64,000 nucleotides of DNA, taken from contig JAPOPC010000013.1 in assembly GCA_026713105.1 (NCBI GenBank), positions 1 through 64,000 on the forward strand, read 5' to 3'. The stretch is from Acidimicrobiaceae bacterium (GTDB lineage Bacteria > Actinomycetota > Acidimicrobiia > Acidimicrobiales > Poriferisodalaceae). Positions 40,392 through 49,407 of this stretch are shown one piece after another. How positions within the stretch are numbered: the first letter of the stretch is position 1; every line of letters starts with the position of its first letter. The notes beneath the pieces were generated by a model that saw only the letters and a list, made by a program, of their open reading frames with translations, had not been told where the DNA came from and searched no databases. A program made the translations under genes and the position numbers.

Positions 40392-40727
40392 CTAGGCCAG
40401 TTGAGCCTTCGCCTCGTCGAGCGTCCCGAACACCGTGATGATCTGATTGAAGCCGCTGATGCGGAACACTTCGTCGACTGAGGCGGCAAGGGAGCAGACG
40501 GCGAAGGGAGTCGAACTTCCGCCGAGATGCTGAGCGATCAAGAGCAGGACGCGCAGGCCGGCGCTGCTGATGTAGTCGATACCGCCCATGTCGAGGATGA
40601 CGCGGTTGTCGTCGTCCGACAGGGCTCCGACGAGCGCCTCGTGGAATTGAGCGGAATTCGATCCATCCACTCGGCCCGCGGGGCTGATCACGTTCGTGCC
40701 TGCGTCCCGCTCTTGTGCGAGTTCCAT
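40392..40727 (-). CDS. STAS-domain anti-sigma factor antagonist (RsbV/SpoIIAA-like)
   Basis: The 111-residue STAS protein carries the phosphorylation-site segment DYISSAGLRVLL (Ser54/Ser55) and the N-terminal GRVDGSNSAQF motif. It is the expected substrate of both the RsbW-like kinase and the SpoIIE phosphatase of the same operon. AGGAGG precedes the ATG. It is the first gene of the five-gene minus-strand operon. Confidence 0.92.
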   Translation of the reverse strand: MELAQERDAGTNVISPAGRVDGSNSAQFHEALVGALSDDDNRVILDMGGIDYISSAGLRVLLLIAQHLGGSSTPFAVCSLAASVDEVFRISGFNQIITVFGTLDEAKAQLA

Positions 40728-40870
40728 GTTGTGCAGCCTCCTGCGCAGCTACGAGATGCGGAATGACCACATCATCCCAACCCTGGGGCACGCCAATGCT
40801 GGCTTCCCAAGATCAGGGCTTCCGTCGGCGAAACTTACTACACACCCTCGCAGTATCCACCTATCTCTCT

Positions 40871-40876
40871 TAGCCT
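40871..40876 (+). promoter_or_regulatory. -10-like element of uvrC (leaderless architecture)
   Basis: TAGCCT is followed by six bases and the GTG start at 40883. There is no Shine-Dalgarno, so a leaderless mRNA is likely. Confidence 0.5.
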
Positions 40877-40882
40877 GCCGGT

Positions 40883-42757
40883 GTGGGCCTGCGTCCAGAA
40901 GCGGGATCGGTACCGGATACGCCCGGGAGCTACCAATTCCTGGATGCGGACGGCCGCATCATCTACGTCGGCAAGGCCAAGAGCCTGCGCTCCCGGCTGA
41001 ACAGCTACTTCGGCGATCCCGCCGGGCTGCATCCGCGCACCGCCCAGATGGTCGCCACAGCTGCATCCGTCGAGTGGATCGAGGTCGCCACCGAGGTTGA
41101 GGCGCTGATGCTGGAGTACAGCCTCATCCAGCGGCATCAGCCGAGGTTCAACGTCCGGTTGCGAGATGACAAGTCGTACCCGTTCCTCGCTGTCACGCTC
41201 CTCGACGAGTGGCCCAGGGCGATGGTGATTCGGGGGCGGCGCAAGCGCGGGAACCGGTACTTCGGCCCGTTCGGCCACGCATATGCCATCCGGGAGACAC
41301 TCGACCTCCTGCTGCGGACGTTCCCGATCCGAACCTGCAGCGACAGCAAGCTGAAGACCCATCAACGGCTCGGCCGGCCGTGCTTGCTGTACCACATCGA
41401 GCAGTGCGCTGGACCGTGCGTCGAGGAGATCGACGCAGACTCCTACGACCGCCTCGTGCGTGATCTGGTCCGTTTCCTCGAGGGGGACACCGAGGCCATT
41501 GTCAACGATCTCGAACAGCGCATGGCTGACGCATCGGCGGAACTGGAGTTCGAGCTGGCTGCGCGGCTGCGGGACCGCCTGGGCAGCGTGCGGCGTGCGA
41601 TCGAGAAGCAGCAGCTTGCCGGGACCCGCAACGAGGACTTCGACGTCATCGGCATCAGCGACGATGAGCTTGAGGCGGCCGTCCAGCTGTTCTTCGTGCG
41701 CAAGGGGCGGGTGATGGGCCAGCGCGGCTTCGTTGTGGACAAGGTCGAAGCGCTCGATGGTCCCCAGCTCGTCTCCAGGGTGCTGTCGGGGCTGTATCAC
41801 GAGGAGAATCCGCTGGGCTGGCCGAAGCTGGTACTCGTCCCCGAATTGCCCGCGGAGACCGGCTTGTACGAGCAATGGCTGAGCTCGGGGCGAGGCTCTC
41901 GGGTGACGCTGCGCATCCCGCAGCGGGGCGACAAGCGCGCACTGATGGACACGGCGCGCCACAACGCCCGCGAATCGCTCGCGCGGCACCGGCTGCGACG
42001 CGGCAGCGACCACAACAGCCGCGCCCGCGCGCTGAACGAGTTGGCGGAGCACCTGGAGTTGCCACAGCCGCCCCTGCGCATTGAGTGCTACGACATGAGC
42101 CATCTGCAGGGCACGAACTACGTGGGCTCGATGGTGGTGCTCGAAGACGGGCTGCCACGCCGCAGCGAGTACCGCCATTTCCGGCTTCGCAACGTCGACG
42201 GCAACGACGACTACGCAGCCATGGACGAGGTGTTGCGCCGGCGTCTGCGGAATTACCTGGCCGAGCGCGATTTGCCTGCGGCTGAGCAGGGACGATTCGC
42301 CTACCCGCCGCAGCTGTTGGTGGTGGACGGCGGCAAGGGACAGCTCAGTGTTGCGGCGGCGGTACTCGACGAGCTGGGCTTGCGAGAGCAGATTCCGGTG
42401 TGCTCGCTCGCGAAGCAGTTCGAAGAGGTCTTCGTGCCGGGTCGTTCGGAGGCAGTGCGGATCCCGCGGCAGTCAGAGGCGCTGTATCTGCTGCAGCGGG
42501 TGCGCGACGAGAGCCATCGATTCGCGGTGTCGTATCACCGCAGGCTGCGCAGCAAGGCCCTCAAGCGCGGGGTGCTCGACGGTATCGCCGGTTTGGGGGA
42601 CAAGCGGCGTGCACGCCTGGTCCGCGAAGTCGGGGGCGTCGGTGCGGTGAAGTCGGCGTCGCTGGAAGAACTGCGGGCGTTGAGCTGGCTGCCTGATGCC
42701 GTCGCGGAGGCCGTCTACGCCGCGACCCACCCCGTCGCGTCACCTGCGGGTTCTTGA
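40883..42757 (+). CDS. uvrC: Excinuclease ABC subunit C
   Basis: This is the dual-incision nuclease of nucleotide excision repair. It has an N-terminal GIY-YIG domain (GSYQFLDADGRIIYVGKAKSL), a Cys-containing segment CLLYHIEQCAGPC, a UVR domain (LEQRMADASAELEFELAARLRDRL), an RNase H-like endonuclease domain (RIECYDMSHLQGTNYVGSMVV, LLVVDGGKGQL), and C-terminal helix-hairpin-helix elements (LDGIAGLGDKRRARLV). The length of 624 is normal. The GTG start was chosen from the -10-like hexamer six bases upstream. It heads the uvrC-rapZ pair conserved in actinobacteria. Confidence 0.95.
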   Translation: MGLRPEAGSVPDTPGSYQFLDADGRIIYVGKAKSLRSRLNSYFGDPAGLHPRTAQMVATAASVEWIEVATEVEALMLEYSLIQRHQPRFNVRLRDDKSYPFLAVTLLDEWPRAMVIRGRRKRGNRYFGPFGHAYAIRETLDLLLRTFPIRTCSDSKLKTHQRLGRPCLLYHIEQCAGPCVEEIDADSYDRLVRDLVRFLEGDTEAIVNDLEQRMADASAELEFELAARLRDRLGSVRRAIEKQQLAGTRNEDFDVIGISDDELEAAVQLFFVRKGRVMGQRGFVVDKVEALDGPQLVSRVLSGLYHEENPLGWPKLVLVPELPAETGLYEQWLSSGRGSRVTLRIPQRGDKRALMDTARHNARESLARHRLRRGSDHNSRARALNELAEHLELPQPPLRIECYDMSHLQGTNYVGSMVVLEDGLPRRSEYRHFRLRNVDGNDDYAAMDEVLRRRLRNYLAERDLPAAEQGRFAYPPQLLVVDGGKGQLSVAAAVLDELGLREQIPVCSLAKQFEEVFVPGRSEAVRIPRQSEALYLLQRVRDESHRFAVSYHRRLRSKALKRGVLDGIAGLGDKRRARLVREVGGVGAVKSASLEELRALSWLPDAVAEAVYAATHPVASPAGS

Positions 42758-42801
42758 GGACGGCGGGCCCCTGTGCCCGCAGCCCGGCACAGTCGGCCCA
42801 A

Positions 42802-42807
42802 TACGAT
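42802..42807 (+). promoter_or_regulatory. -10-like element of rapZ (leaderless architecture)
   Basis: TACGAT is followed by seven bases and an in-frame GTG at 42815, which defines the likely start of rapZ. Confidence 0.45.
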
Positions 42808-42814
42808 CCACTTT

Positions 42815-43729
42815 GTGGCTGGAGGGCCGGAGTTCGTCATTGTGGCTGGCTCGTCGGGCGCGGGCCGCTCCACCGCGGCGAATGCGCTCGAGGATGTCGG
42901 CTGGTTCGTCATCGACAACCTGCCGCCCCACCTCATCGGCGATGTGGCCGACATGGTGGCGCGCCCCGGCTCCCGGCTGCGCCGCGTAGCGCTCGTGGCA
43001 GGCACCCGCGAGTACCGGGAGGATCTCGTCACGGCGATCACGCAGCTTCGTGAGCTCAACGCCTCCGTGCGAGTCGTGTACCTGGATGCGCCGACCGATG
43101 TGCTGGTGCGGCGCTACGACGACACCCGACGGCGCCACCCGCTGCATACTGCCGATCTGCCCGCGGTCGCCACGGTCTCGGGGCCGTCTGGCGCGGAGCC
43201 GGTAGCGGAGTCGGTCGTCGATGCGATCGAGCTGGAGCGCGAACTGCTCGCCGATGTGCGCGAGACGGCCGATGTCGTCATCGATACGGGCGATCTGAAT
43301 GTGCACGAGTTGCGCGATCGGGTGCGTGACGAATTCGGTGTGTCTGGCGAAGATCCGCAGATGCGCACCGCGGTGATGTCGTTCGGCTACAAGCACGGCG
43401 TGCCCACCGAAGCCGATCTGGTGTTCGACTGTCGCTTCCTGCCGAATCCGCACTGGGTGCCCGAGCTGAGGCCCTACACCGGGCTGCATCCAGGCGTGCG
43501 TGAGTGGGTGCTCGGGCAGCCGGCAACCGGCACCTTCTTGGAGCATCTGATGCCACTTCTCGAAGCGTTGTTGCCGTCCTATCGCACCGAGGGCAAGTCA
43601 TACCTCACGATTGCGCTGGGCTGCACCGGCGGTCGGCACCGCAGCGTGGCAATTGCCGAAGAAGTCATCCGCCTGCTGGCCTCGCAGGGCCACGAACTCC
43701 ACAGCCGCCACCGCGACATCGCCCGCTAG
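42815..43729 (+). CDS. rapZ: RapZ/YvcJ family nucleotide-binding protein
   Basis: The 304-residue P-loop protein has GSSGAGRST (Arg replacing the usual Lys, as in the mycobacterial homologue), the DNLPP motif, LDAPTDVLVRRYDDTRRRHP, and the C-terminal GCTGGRHRSVAIAEE phosphate-binding segment. Homologues bind nucleotides, and in enterobacteria RapZ guides RNase E to a small RNA. An upstream GTG at 42773 gives a 14-residue extension. The start at 42815 is preferred because of the -10-like hexamer seven bases before it. Confidence 0.92.
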   Translation: MAGGPEFVIVAGSSGAGRSTAANALEDVGWFVIDNLPPHLIGDVADMVARPGSRLRRVALVAGTREYREDLVTAITQLRELNASVRVVYLDAPTDVLVRRYDDTRRRHPLHTADLPAVATVSGPSGAEPVAESVVDAIELERELLADVRETADVVIDTGDLNVHELRDRVRDEFGVSGEDPQMRTAVMSFGYKHGVPTEADLVFDCRFLPNPHWVPELRPYTGLHPGVREWVLGQPATGTFLEHLMPLLEALLPSYRTEGKSYLTIALGCTGGRHRSVAIAEEVIRLLASQGHELHSRHRDIAR

Positions 43730-43760
43730 CGGTGCGGCCGCCTCGGAGCGTGATCGGGTC

Positions 43761-44087
43761 TTAGGCCCGGACTGTCTGATCGAGTTCGCTGTAGCGCTGC
43801 CTCGCTTCGGCGGAAGTCACTCTCAGCAGCTCGGCGATGCGGCCCCAAGCCGTGCCTTCGCGTCGAGCCCAGCAGACTGCATCCTCGATTTGCCGCTGGC
43901 TCACGTCCGTCGGTTCCGCAATAGCGGCCTCGGCTTGAACCGCAAGCTGCAGGTACAACTCGTGAGGGGGCTTATCGACGGAATTCAGCCAATCGAAGGA
44001 CTCGCACCAATCAGCGACGGGATCCCAATCACCGCTCGCCTTCGCTGCGTCGATGAGTTCGCGTAGCGCTGCCGGATCGTCGCTCAT
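43761..44087 (-). CDS. Hypothetical protein, possible antitoxin partner
   Basis: The 108-residue protein has a C-terminal segment that reads like a helix-turn-helix (IEDAVCWARREGTAWGRIAELLRVTSAEARQRY). Its ATG overlaps the stop of the next upstream small gene by four bases. The two-gene arrangement resembles a toxin-antitoxin pair with the toxin first. No specific antitoxin family was recognised. Confidence 0.6.
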   Translation of the reverse strand: MSDDPAALRELIDAAKASGDWDPVADWCESFDWLNSVDKPPHELYLQLAVQAEAAIAEPTDVSQRQIEDAVCWARREGTAWGRIAELLRVTSAEARQRYSELDQTVRA

Positions 44088-44323
44088 GTCAAGTGTTTCG
44101 CACGGGCCAGCATCGCGTGGACGATGGTAATGCGGTCCTCACGCACAACAACTCCGACTTCGAGGAGCTGGCCGTCTCGGCGGGGACCGACCAGGATCAC
44201 AAGTCCCGCATCCTGTGGCCGTGACCGAATCGGGTTTCGCGCGGCATGAAGGATGTCTTGGTCATCCACGCCGTGGCGACGAGCCGAAGCGGCGATGTGC
44301 GGCGCCACATGCTCCGGGTCCAT
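44084..44323 (-). CDS. Small protein resembling an actinobacterial toxin-like family
   Basis: The 79-residue protein reads HIAASARRHGVDDQDILHAARNP, then LVILVGPRRDGQLLEVGVVV, then IVHAMLARAKHL. This pattern of one helix, a strand pair and a C-terminal HAMxAR motif recurs in small actinobacterial proteins often annotated as toxins (BrnT-like size and layout). The assignment is by eye and moderate. It is co-directional with and overlaps the possible antitoxin gene, and is divergent from the propeller protein gene 133 bases away. Confidence 0.5.
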   Translation of the reverse strand: MDPEHVAPHIAASARRHGVDDQDILHAARNPIRSRPQDAGLVILVGPRRDGQLLEVGVVVREDRITIVHAMLARAKHLT

Positions 44324-44443
44324 GATCGGGGCACCGTAGGCAGACGCTAGGAACGGGCCAAGCGAGTTTCTGCATTGTCAGAGCGCAATCGCGCCAGGTT
44401 GCTCCCGAATCGGCGTCAGCCGTGCCGTTCATATGGCTATGGC

Positions 44444-44449
44444 TACGGT
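44444..44449 (+). promoter_or_regulatory. -10-like element of the surface propeller gene (leaderless architecture)
   Basis: TACGGT is followed by seven bases and an in-frame GTG at 44457. The shorter start gives a better signal peptide than the ATG at 44433. Confidence 0.4.
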
Positions 44450-44456
44450 TGCGAGC

Positions 44457-47066
44457 GTGGCGTCGCGGTGGCTTATGTCGGTCTTGGCAGCGCTGATGCT
44501 GTCGACGTTGACCCTGGTAGGAGCGGGCGCTGCTGACGAGCGGGCAGTTGCTGTTGTCGAAGAGGACGCAATTGAGAGCAGAGGTTCGGCCACTGCTTCG
44601 ACCGGAATCGAGGTGGTGCGGTACTCGGCCGAGGACGCCCTTGGGTTGTCGGTTGAGGTGGCTGAAGCGTTGGTTGCCGAGGCGACGGACACTGGGCCCA
44701 ATGGCGCTCCGCGCTGGATGGTGTTGGCGTCGGGCGATGGCTGGGCTGATGCTGCGGTTGCGGGACCGCTGGCTGCATCGTTGGACGCACCGGTGGTGCT
44801 GGTGCCTCCAGGTGGTCTCCAAACGCCGACCGCTCGGCTCGATTTGGTGGAGTTCTTGAGGTCCTCGGCTGTGCAGCGCGCAGTGATCGTGGGCAGCCCC
44901 GAGACGGTGCCCAATCATGAGCCGTCGGTGCTGTTCGGGCTCGGGATGCTGCCGAGGAACATCGAGCGGGTGTTCGGCGCAGGTCCCGCTTCGACTTCGG
45001 TCGCAGTGGCGCGGCGGATCGGTGCGCCGGCAGTCCTCGGCGATTCGGGCCGGACGGTGATCGTCGTCAGCGACCAATCGGTGGCAGACGCCGTAGCTGT
45101 CGGTCCGCTCGCGGCTGCAGGGCCGTTCCCGCTGCTTCTCACTCCACCTAATGCATTGGATCCGCGGATCGCCGCGTATCTCTCCGAGCACGAAGTGGAA
45201 CATGTGGTCTTGGTGGGCGGCGCTGAGGCAGTTTCCGCTGCAGTGCACGAAGCCATCGAATCGGCTGGTCTCTCGGTGACGCGCTTGGCGGGCCAGGATC
45301 GGATTGAGACATCGAGGTTTGCGTCGAGACTGTTCGAACAACACATAGCGGCCAGTCCACGTTGTGCTGCAGGACCGATGCGAATCGGGCTCGCTGCGGA
45401 CGTCTATCCCGAACAGGCCCTCACCGCCGGCCCGCTGCTTGCCCGGCGGTGCGCGCCGCTGCGCTACACCGAGCCCGACCGGCTCCCACGCGATCTGCAC
45501 AACACCCTGTACATGGCGGGCGGGCAGCCGCTGGGACTGCGTCTCGACGTCTTCGGTGATCGGACGATGATGCCTGAGGCCACGACAGATTTAGTGCTCC
45601 CCCCTACGCTGCTCGCATTCGTCCGGGTCACCGGTGACGAAGCAGACGGCAGTCTTCGCGTCGAGATTGGTGTCGTAGATGAACGCGGCACCATCAAGTA
45701 TTTCCCGCAGACTGCGACGAATGTCACCTCTTGGGGCCGGGATTCGCCAGGTTCGTTCTGCTGGATACACAACCTGACATGGTCTTCAAGTGGCCGCTTC
45801 CTGAGTTACCTGAAGGACTGCGAGCTCGACATCCATGTGCTCGACACGTACTCAGGCGACTCATACCGCATCGAACATGACAAGTACGAATTGAGCTCTG
45901 TCGGGCCCTGCTATGAGGGCGAGTGTTGGGCATCGTCTCTGGCAGGCCCGAGGTGGTCACCAACCGCTGACCGGCTCGTCTTCACTGCCGTCATCGATGA
46001 CCCTGCGACCGAGGACATCGCCTGGGGTGGCTTTCCGGTGCGCTATTCCGAGATCCTCGTGCATGACGCAACGACCCGCAGCACACGACGCCTGACGCAC
46101 AACGCTCGTCACGACCTCGTCGGGACGTGGTCGCCGGACGGCAGGACTATCGCCTCGTCGTGGCACTCGGAATCGAGCGCGACGGATCCGTACTACCGAG
46201 TCGAGATCTATGCCGAATTCTTCGACGTTGATACGGGCGAAGACAGGCTGAATGCGTTCATCGATACCTGGGCAACGACTATCCAGTGGTCACCGGATGG
46301 CAGCTACGTCGCGTTTGAGGGGGGCGACGGCTGGTGGACAGATCAGGCCCTCGTGATGCAGTCCGATGGATCGGGTTTGCGGTGGCTGACACCAGTCGGC
46401 TGTGAGGGTTGCTACGGCGAGGGCGGCAAGCATCCCGGCGCAGACATACTTGGCTGGAGCCATTCGGGTACTCGCTTGGCCTTCTCCGACAGCAATTACG
46501 TCCCGGTCGAGGGCGAGTCGGACTACTCGAACGAGAAGACGGTTCACTACGTCTTTGACGTCGCCACCGGCCAAACCTTGCCGATTCTCGAGTACACGAA
46601 GTCCGATTGGGGGCCTGCACCGGCGTGGTTTCGAGAATGGTCGCTGGACGGCAACTCCTTGCTCTATGTCACGTCGGGCGAGACACCGTCCGATGCCCGC
46701 ACTCTCGTGCGCGTAGGTGCTGATGATGGGGCACAGGAACGGTTGGGCGAATTGCCGATCCTGTGGACGGAGGCGCGCGAGCCGATCCACGCGCTGGCTC
46801 GTCTCTCGCCCGACCAGAACCAACTTCTCCTCCAGTATGTGAACGGATGGTCTGAGGGGATTCCCGGCTTCTGGTTGACGGGCGTCGGAGCCTCGGACCT
46901 GCAACACCTCGTCGATTTCGAAAGCTTGGTAACCCGGACACAGGACGGCGGGGTGCTTCCCGTCTCGGAATCGTTTCCCGAGAGGTCGGACTACCGAACC
47001 TGGCACTGGGGCTGTTCGGCTGACTGGTCGACCACCGGCATCGTGGGCACCTGCGAGTACCGGTAA
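44457..47066 (+). CDS. Secreted cell-wall-binding (CWB2) protein with C-terminal WD40-like beta-propeller
   Basis: This is a secreted protein of about 869 residues. The signal peptide (ASRWLMSVLAALMLSTLTLVGAGA) is followed by about 300 residues with the cell wall-binding repeat 2 pattern (PF04122): strands ending in VVLVPPGG, AVIVGSPE, VVLVGGAEAVS and the RIETSRFASRL block. From about residue 420 the sequence turns into PD40/TolB-like propeller blades (GPRWSPTADRLVFTA, LVGTWSPDGRTIASSW, TIQWSPDGSYVAFEGG, ILGWSHSGTRLAFSDS). It probably attaches to the cell envelope and binds a partner through the propeller. An earlier ATG at 44433 is possible. Confidence 0.85.
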   Translation: MASRWLMSVLAALMLSTLTLVGAGAADERAVAVVEEDAIESRGSATASTGIEVVRYSAEDALGLSVEVAEALVAEATDTGPNGAPRWMVLASGDGWADAAVAGPLAASLDAPVVLVPPGGLQTPTARLDLVEFLRSSAVQRAVIVGSPETVPNHEPSVLFGLGMLPRNIERVFGAGPASTSVAVARRIGAPAVLGDSGRTVIVVSDQSVADAVAVGPLAAAGPFPLLLTPPNALDPRIAAYLSEHEVEHVVLVGGAEAVSAAVHEAIESAGLSVTRLAGQDRIETSRFASRLFEQHIAASPRCAAGPMRIGLAADVYPEQALTAGPLLARRCAPLRYTEPDRLPRDLHNTLYMAGGQPLGLRLDVFGDRTMMPEATTDLVLPPTLLAFVRVTGDEADGSLRVEIGVVDERGTIKYFPQTATNVTSWGRDSPGSFCWIHNLTWSSSGRFLSYLKDCELDIHVLDTYSGDSYRIEHDKYELSSVGPCYEGECWASSLAGPRWSPTADRLVFTAVIDDPATEDIAWGGFPVRYSEILVHDATTRSTRRLTHNARHDLVGTWSPDGRTIASSWHSESSATDPYYRVEIYAEFFDVDTGEDRLNAFIDTWATTIQWSPDGSYVAFEGGDGWWTDQALVMQSDGSGLRWLTPVGCEGCYGEGGKHPGADILGWSHSGTRLAFSDSNYVPVEGESDYSNEKTVHYVFDVATGQTLPILEYTKSDWGPAPAWFREWSLDGNSLLYVTSGETPSDARTLVRVGADDGAQERLGELPILWTEAREPIHALARLSPDQNQLLLQYVNGWSEGIPGFWLTGVGASDLQHLVDFESLVTRTQDGGVLPVSESFPERSDYRTWHWGCSADWSTTGIVGTCEYR

Positions 47067-47227
47067 TCCGGCGAGCCGTCTGCTCAGCGCGTTCAGCAGA
47101 CGGCTTGGGGGTGATTGCTGCGCGCCGAAGCACCGTTTGCGGGTGCGCGTCCGCTAGACAGCTAGCGACGGAGCGGGCCGGGGCACAGGCAGCCTGCCGG
47201 GCTCGCGGAACAAAGGGACAGCAGCAG

Positions 47228-48232
47228 ATGAGCGTGCGCGTGGGCGTCAACGGCTTCGGCCGTATCGGTCGGAACTTCTACCGGGCGGCCGACCGCCCCG
47301 ACGGTGACATCGAGATCGTGGCGGTGAACGACCTCGGTGACACCGCCACCATGGCTCACCTGCTCAAGTACGACTCTGTACTTGGCAATCTGCCGCACGA
47401 AATCGCGGCGACCGACGGCGGCATCTCGATTGACGGCACGGTGCTGCCGGTGCTGTCGGAGCGCAACCCGGCGGACTTGCCGTGGGCGGACTACGGCGTC
47501 GATGTGGTGGTGGAGTCGACGGGCATCTTCACTTCCCGTGACAAGGCGGCGATGCATCTAGACGCCGGCGCACCGCTGGTGATCGTGTCGGCCCCGGCCT
47601 CGGGCGCGGATGCCACGTTCGTCGTCGGCGTGAACGACGCCGAGTTCGACCCAGATGCGCACAAGGTGGTGTCGAACGCGAGCTGCACCACCAACTGCTT
47701 CGTGCCGATGGTGCAGGTGCTCGATCAGGCGTTCGGGGTCCAGCAGGGCCTGATGACGACAATCCATGCCTACACGGGCGACCAGTCGCTGGTGGATGGG
47801 CCGCATTCCGACCTGCGTCGTGCTCGCGCCTCTGCGGTGAACATCATCCCGACCTCGACCGGTGCCGCTCGGGCGACGGGGCTGGTGCTGCAGTCGATGG
47901 CGGGCAGGCTCGACGGAACCTCGCTGCGGGTGCCGATTCCCGACGGCTCGATCACCGACTTCACCGCGACCCTCGACGCCAGCCCCAGCGTCGAAGAAGT
48001 GAACGAGGCCTTCGCAGCCGCTGCGTCCAACGGACCTCTCGCCGGAGTGTTGGACTATTCCGAGGACCCGCTTGTGAGCAGCGACATCGTGGGCAATCCG
48101 GCGAGCTGCGTCTTCGACGCAGGCCTGACGATGGCGATGGGCACCATGGTGAAGGTGCTCGGCTGGTACGACAACGAATGGGGTTACTCGAACCGGCTGG
48201 TGGACCTCGTGGGCATCACCTGCAACCGATGA
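47228..48232 (+). CDS. gap: Glyceraldehyde-3-phosphate dehydrogenase
   Basis: This glycolytic enzyme has 334 residues. It has the NAD-binding GVNGFGRIGRNFYRA, the catalytic Cys153 in SNASCTTNCF, and the C-terminal SWYDNEWGYSNR-type end (GWYDNEWGYSNRLVDL). The ATG at 47228 is chosen over 47105 because AAGGGA precedes it and the family N-terminus starts there. The stop overlaps the pgk ATG (ATGA). Confidence 0.96.
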   Translation: MSVRVGVNGFGRIGRNFYRAADRPDGDIEIVAVNDLGDTATMAHLLKYDSVLGNLPHEIAATDGGISIDGTVLPVLSERNPADLPWADYGVDVVVESTGIFTSRDKAAMHLDAGAPLVIVSAPASGADATFVVGVNDAEFDPDAHKVVSNASCTTNCFVPMVQVLDQAFGVQQGLMTTIHAYTGDQSLVDGPHSDLRRARASAVNIIPTSTGAARATGLVLQSMAGRLDGTSLRVPIPDGSITDFTATLDASPSVEEVNEAFAAAASNGPLAGVLDYSEDPLVSSDIVGNPASCVFDAGLTMAMGTMVKVLGWYDNEWGYSNRLVDLVGITCNR

Positions 48233-49407
48233 GCGTCGCTGGCGGTTTGCCGGCGCTCGAGGATCTCGAGCAGCGACTCGGCGGCCTTGACGGCAGGCGC
48301 ATCCTGGTTCGCTGCGATTTCAACGTCCCGCTGCGCGACGTGCCGGGCGGACGACCTGAGATCGCTGACGACCTGCGCATACGGGCGGCGCTGCCGACAC
48401 TGAGCTGGCTGACCGAGCGGGGAGCGGCCGTGACCGCGTGCTCGCACCTCGGCCGCCCTTCGGGCACGCCCGAGGAGCGATACTCGCTGGCTCCCGTCGC
48501 CGAACGCTTGGCGATGGTTGCTCCCGACGTCGCCCTGGTTGAGAACCTTCGCTTCCACGCAGGCGAGACGGCCAACGACCCGGCATTCGTCGACGCCCTC
48601 CTCGCGGGCGAGATCGTCGTCGGTTTCGGCGGCGCTGTGACTTCGATGCCGTTTGACGGCTACGTGAACGACGCCTTCGGTGCAAGCCATCGGTCGCACG
48701 CATCCATTGTCGGGCCCCCGCAGCGCCTGGCGAGCGCGGCGGGCCGGTTGCTGCACCGCGAAGCCGAGGTGCTCGGCGGCCTGCGAACCGATGCCAAGCG
48801 GCCGTTTGTGGCGGTGCTGGGCGGTGCCAAGGTCAGCGACAAGCTCGGCGTGGTCGAGGCGCTGCTGTCGGTGGTCGACACGCTGGTCATCGGCGGAGGC
48901 ATGTGTTTCACATTCCTCGCCGCTCTCGGTCACTCCATCGGCGATTCGCTGTGCGAACCCGACTTCATCGAGACCTGCACGCGTCTGCTGGACAGCGGCG
49001 CCAACATTGTGCTGCCCGCCGACATCACAGCCCTCGACGCCGGCGGCACGGTGCGCCAGATGGGTCGCAGCCTGCCCGACGGTTGCCGCGGGCTCGATAT
49101 CGGGCCTGGCTCGGCAGCCGAGTTCGACGACGTCATCGCTGGTGCCCGCACCGTCTTCTGGAACGGACCGATGGGCATGTTCGAAGACGAGAGATTCGCT
49201 GCAGGGACCCGTGCGGTGGCCCAATCGTTGGCCGACTGCCGGGCGTTCACCGTCGTCGGCGGCGGCGACAGCGCAGCAGCGGTGGCCCAGTTCGGCATTG
49301 CCCCGTACATGGATCACATCTCGACTGGGGGAGGGGCAGGCCTCGAACTCATCGAACACGGAGATCTGCCCGGCCTCGCGGCCCTGCGAGACTCGGCGGG
49401 CAATTGA
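48229..49407 (+). CDS. pgk: Phosphoglycerate kinase
   Basis: The enzyme makes ATP from 1,3-bisphosphoglycerate. In 392 residues it shows the N-terminal ILVRCDFNVPL, SHLGRPSG, LVENLRFHAGE, NDAFGASHR, VLGGAKVSDKLGV, and the hinge/nucleotide region NGPMGMFE with VVGGGDSAAAV. Its start overlaps the gap stop by four bases. Its last codons are part of a 58-base segment duplicated 71 bases downstream. Confidence 0.96.
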   Translation: MSVAGGLPALEDLEQRLGGLDGRRILVRCDFNVPLRDVPGGRPEIADDLRIRAALPTLSWLTERGAAVTACSHLGRPSGTPEERYSLAPVAERLAMVAPDVALVENLRFHAGETANDPAFVDALLAGEIVVGFGGAVTSMPFDGYVNDAFGASHRSHASIVGPPQRLASAAGRLLHREAEVLGGLRTDAKRPFVAVLGGAKVSDKLGVVEALLSVVDTLVIGGGMCFTFLAALGHSIGDSLCEPDFIETCTRLLDSGANIVLPADITALDAGGTVRQMGRSLPDGCRGLDIGPGSAAEFDDVIAGARTVFWNGPMGMFEDERFAAGTRAVAQSLADCRAFTVVGGGDSAAAVAQFGIAPYMDHISTGGGAGLELIEHGDLPGLAALRDSAGN

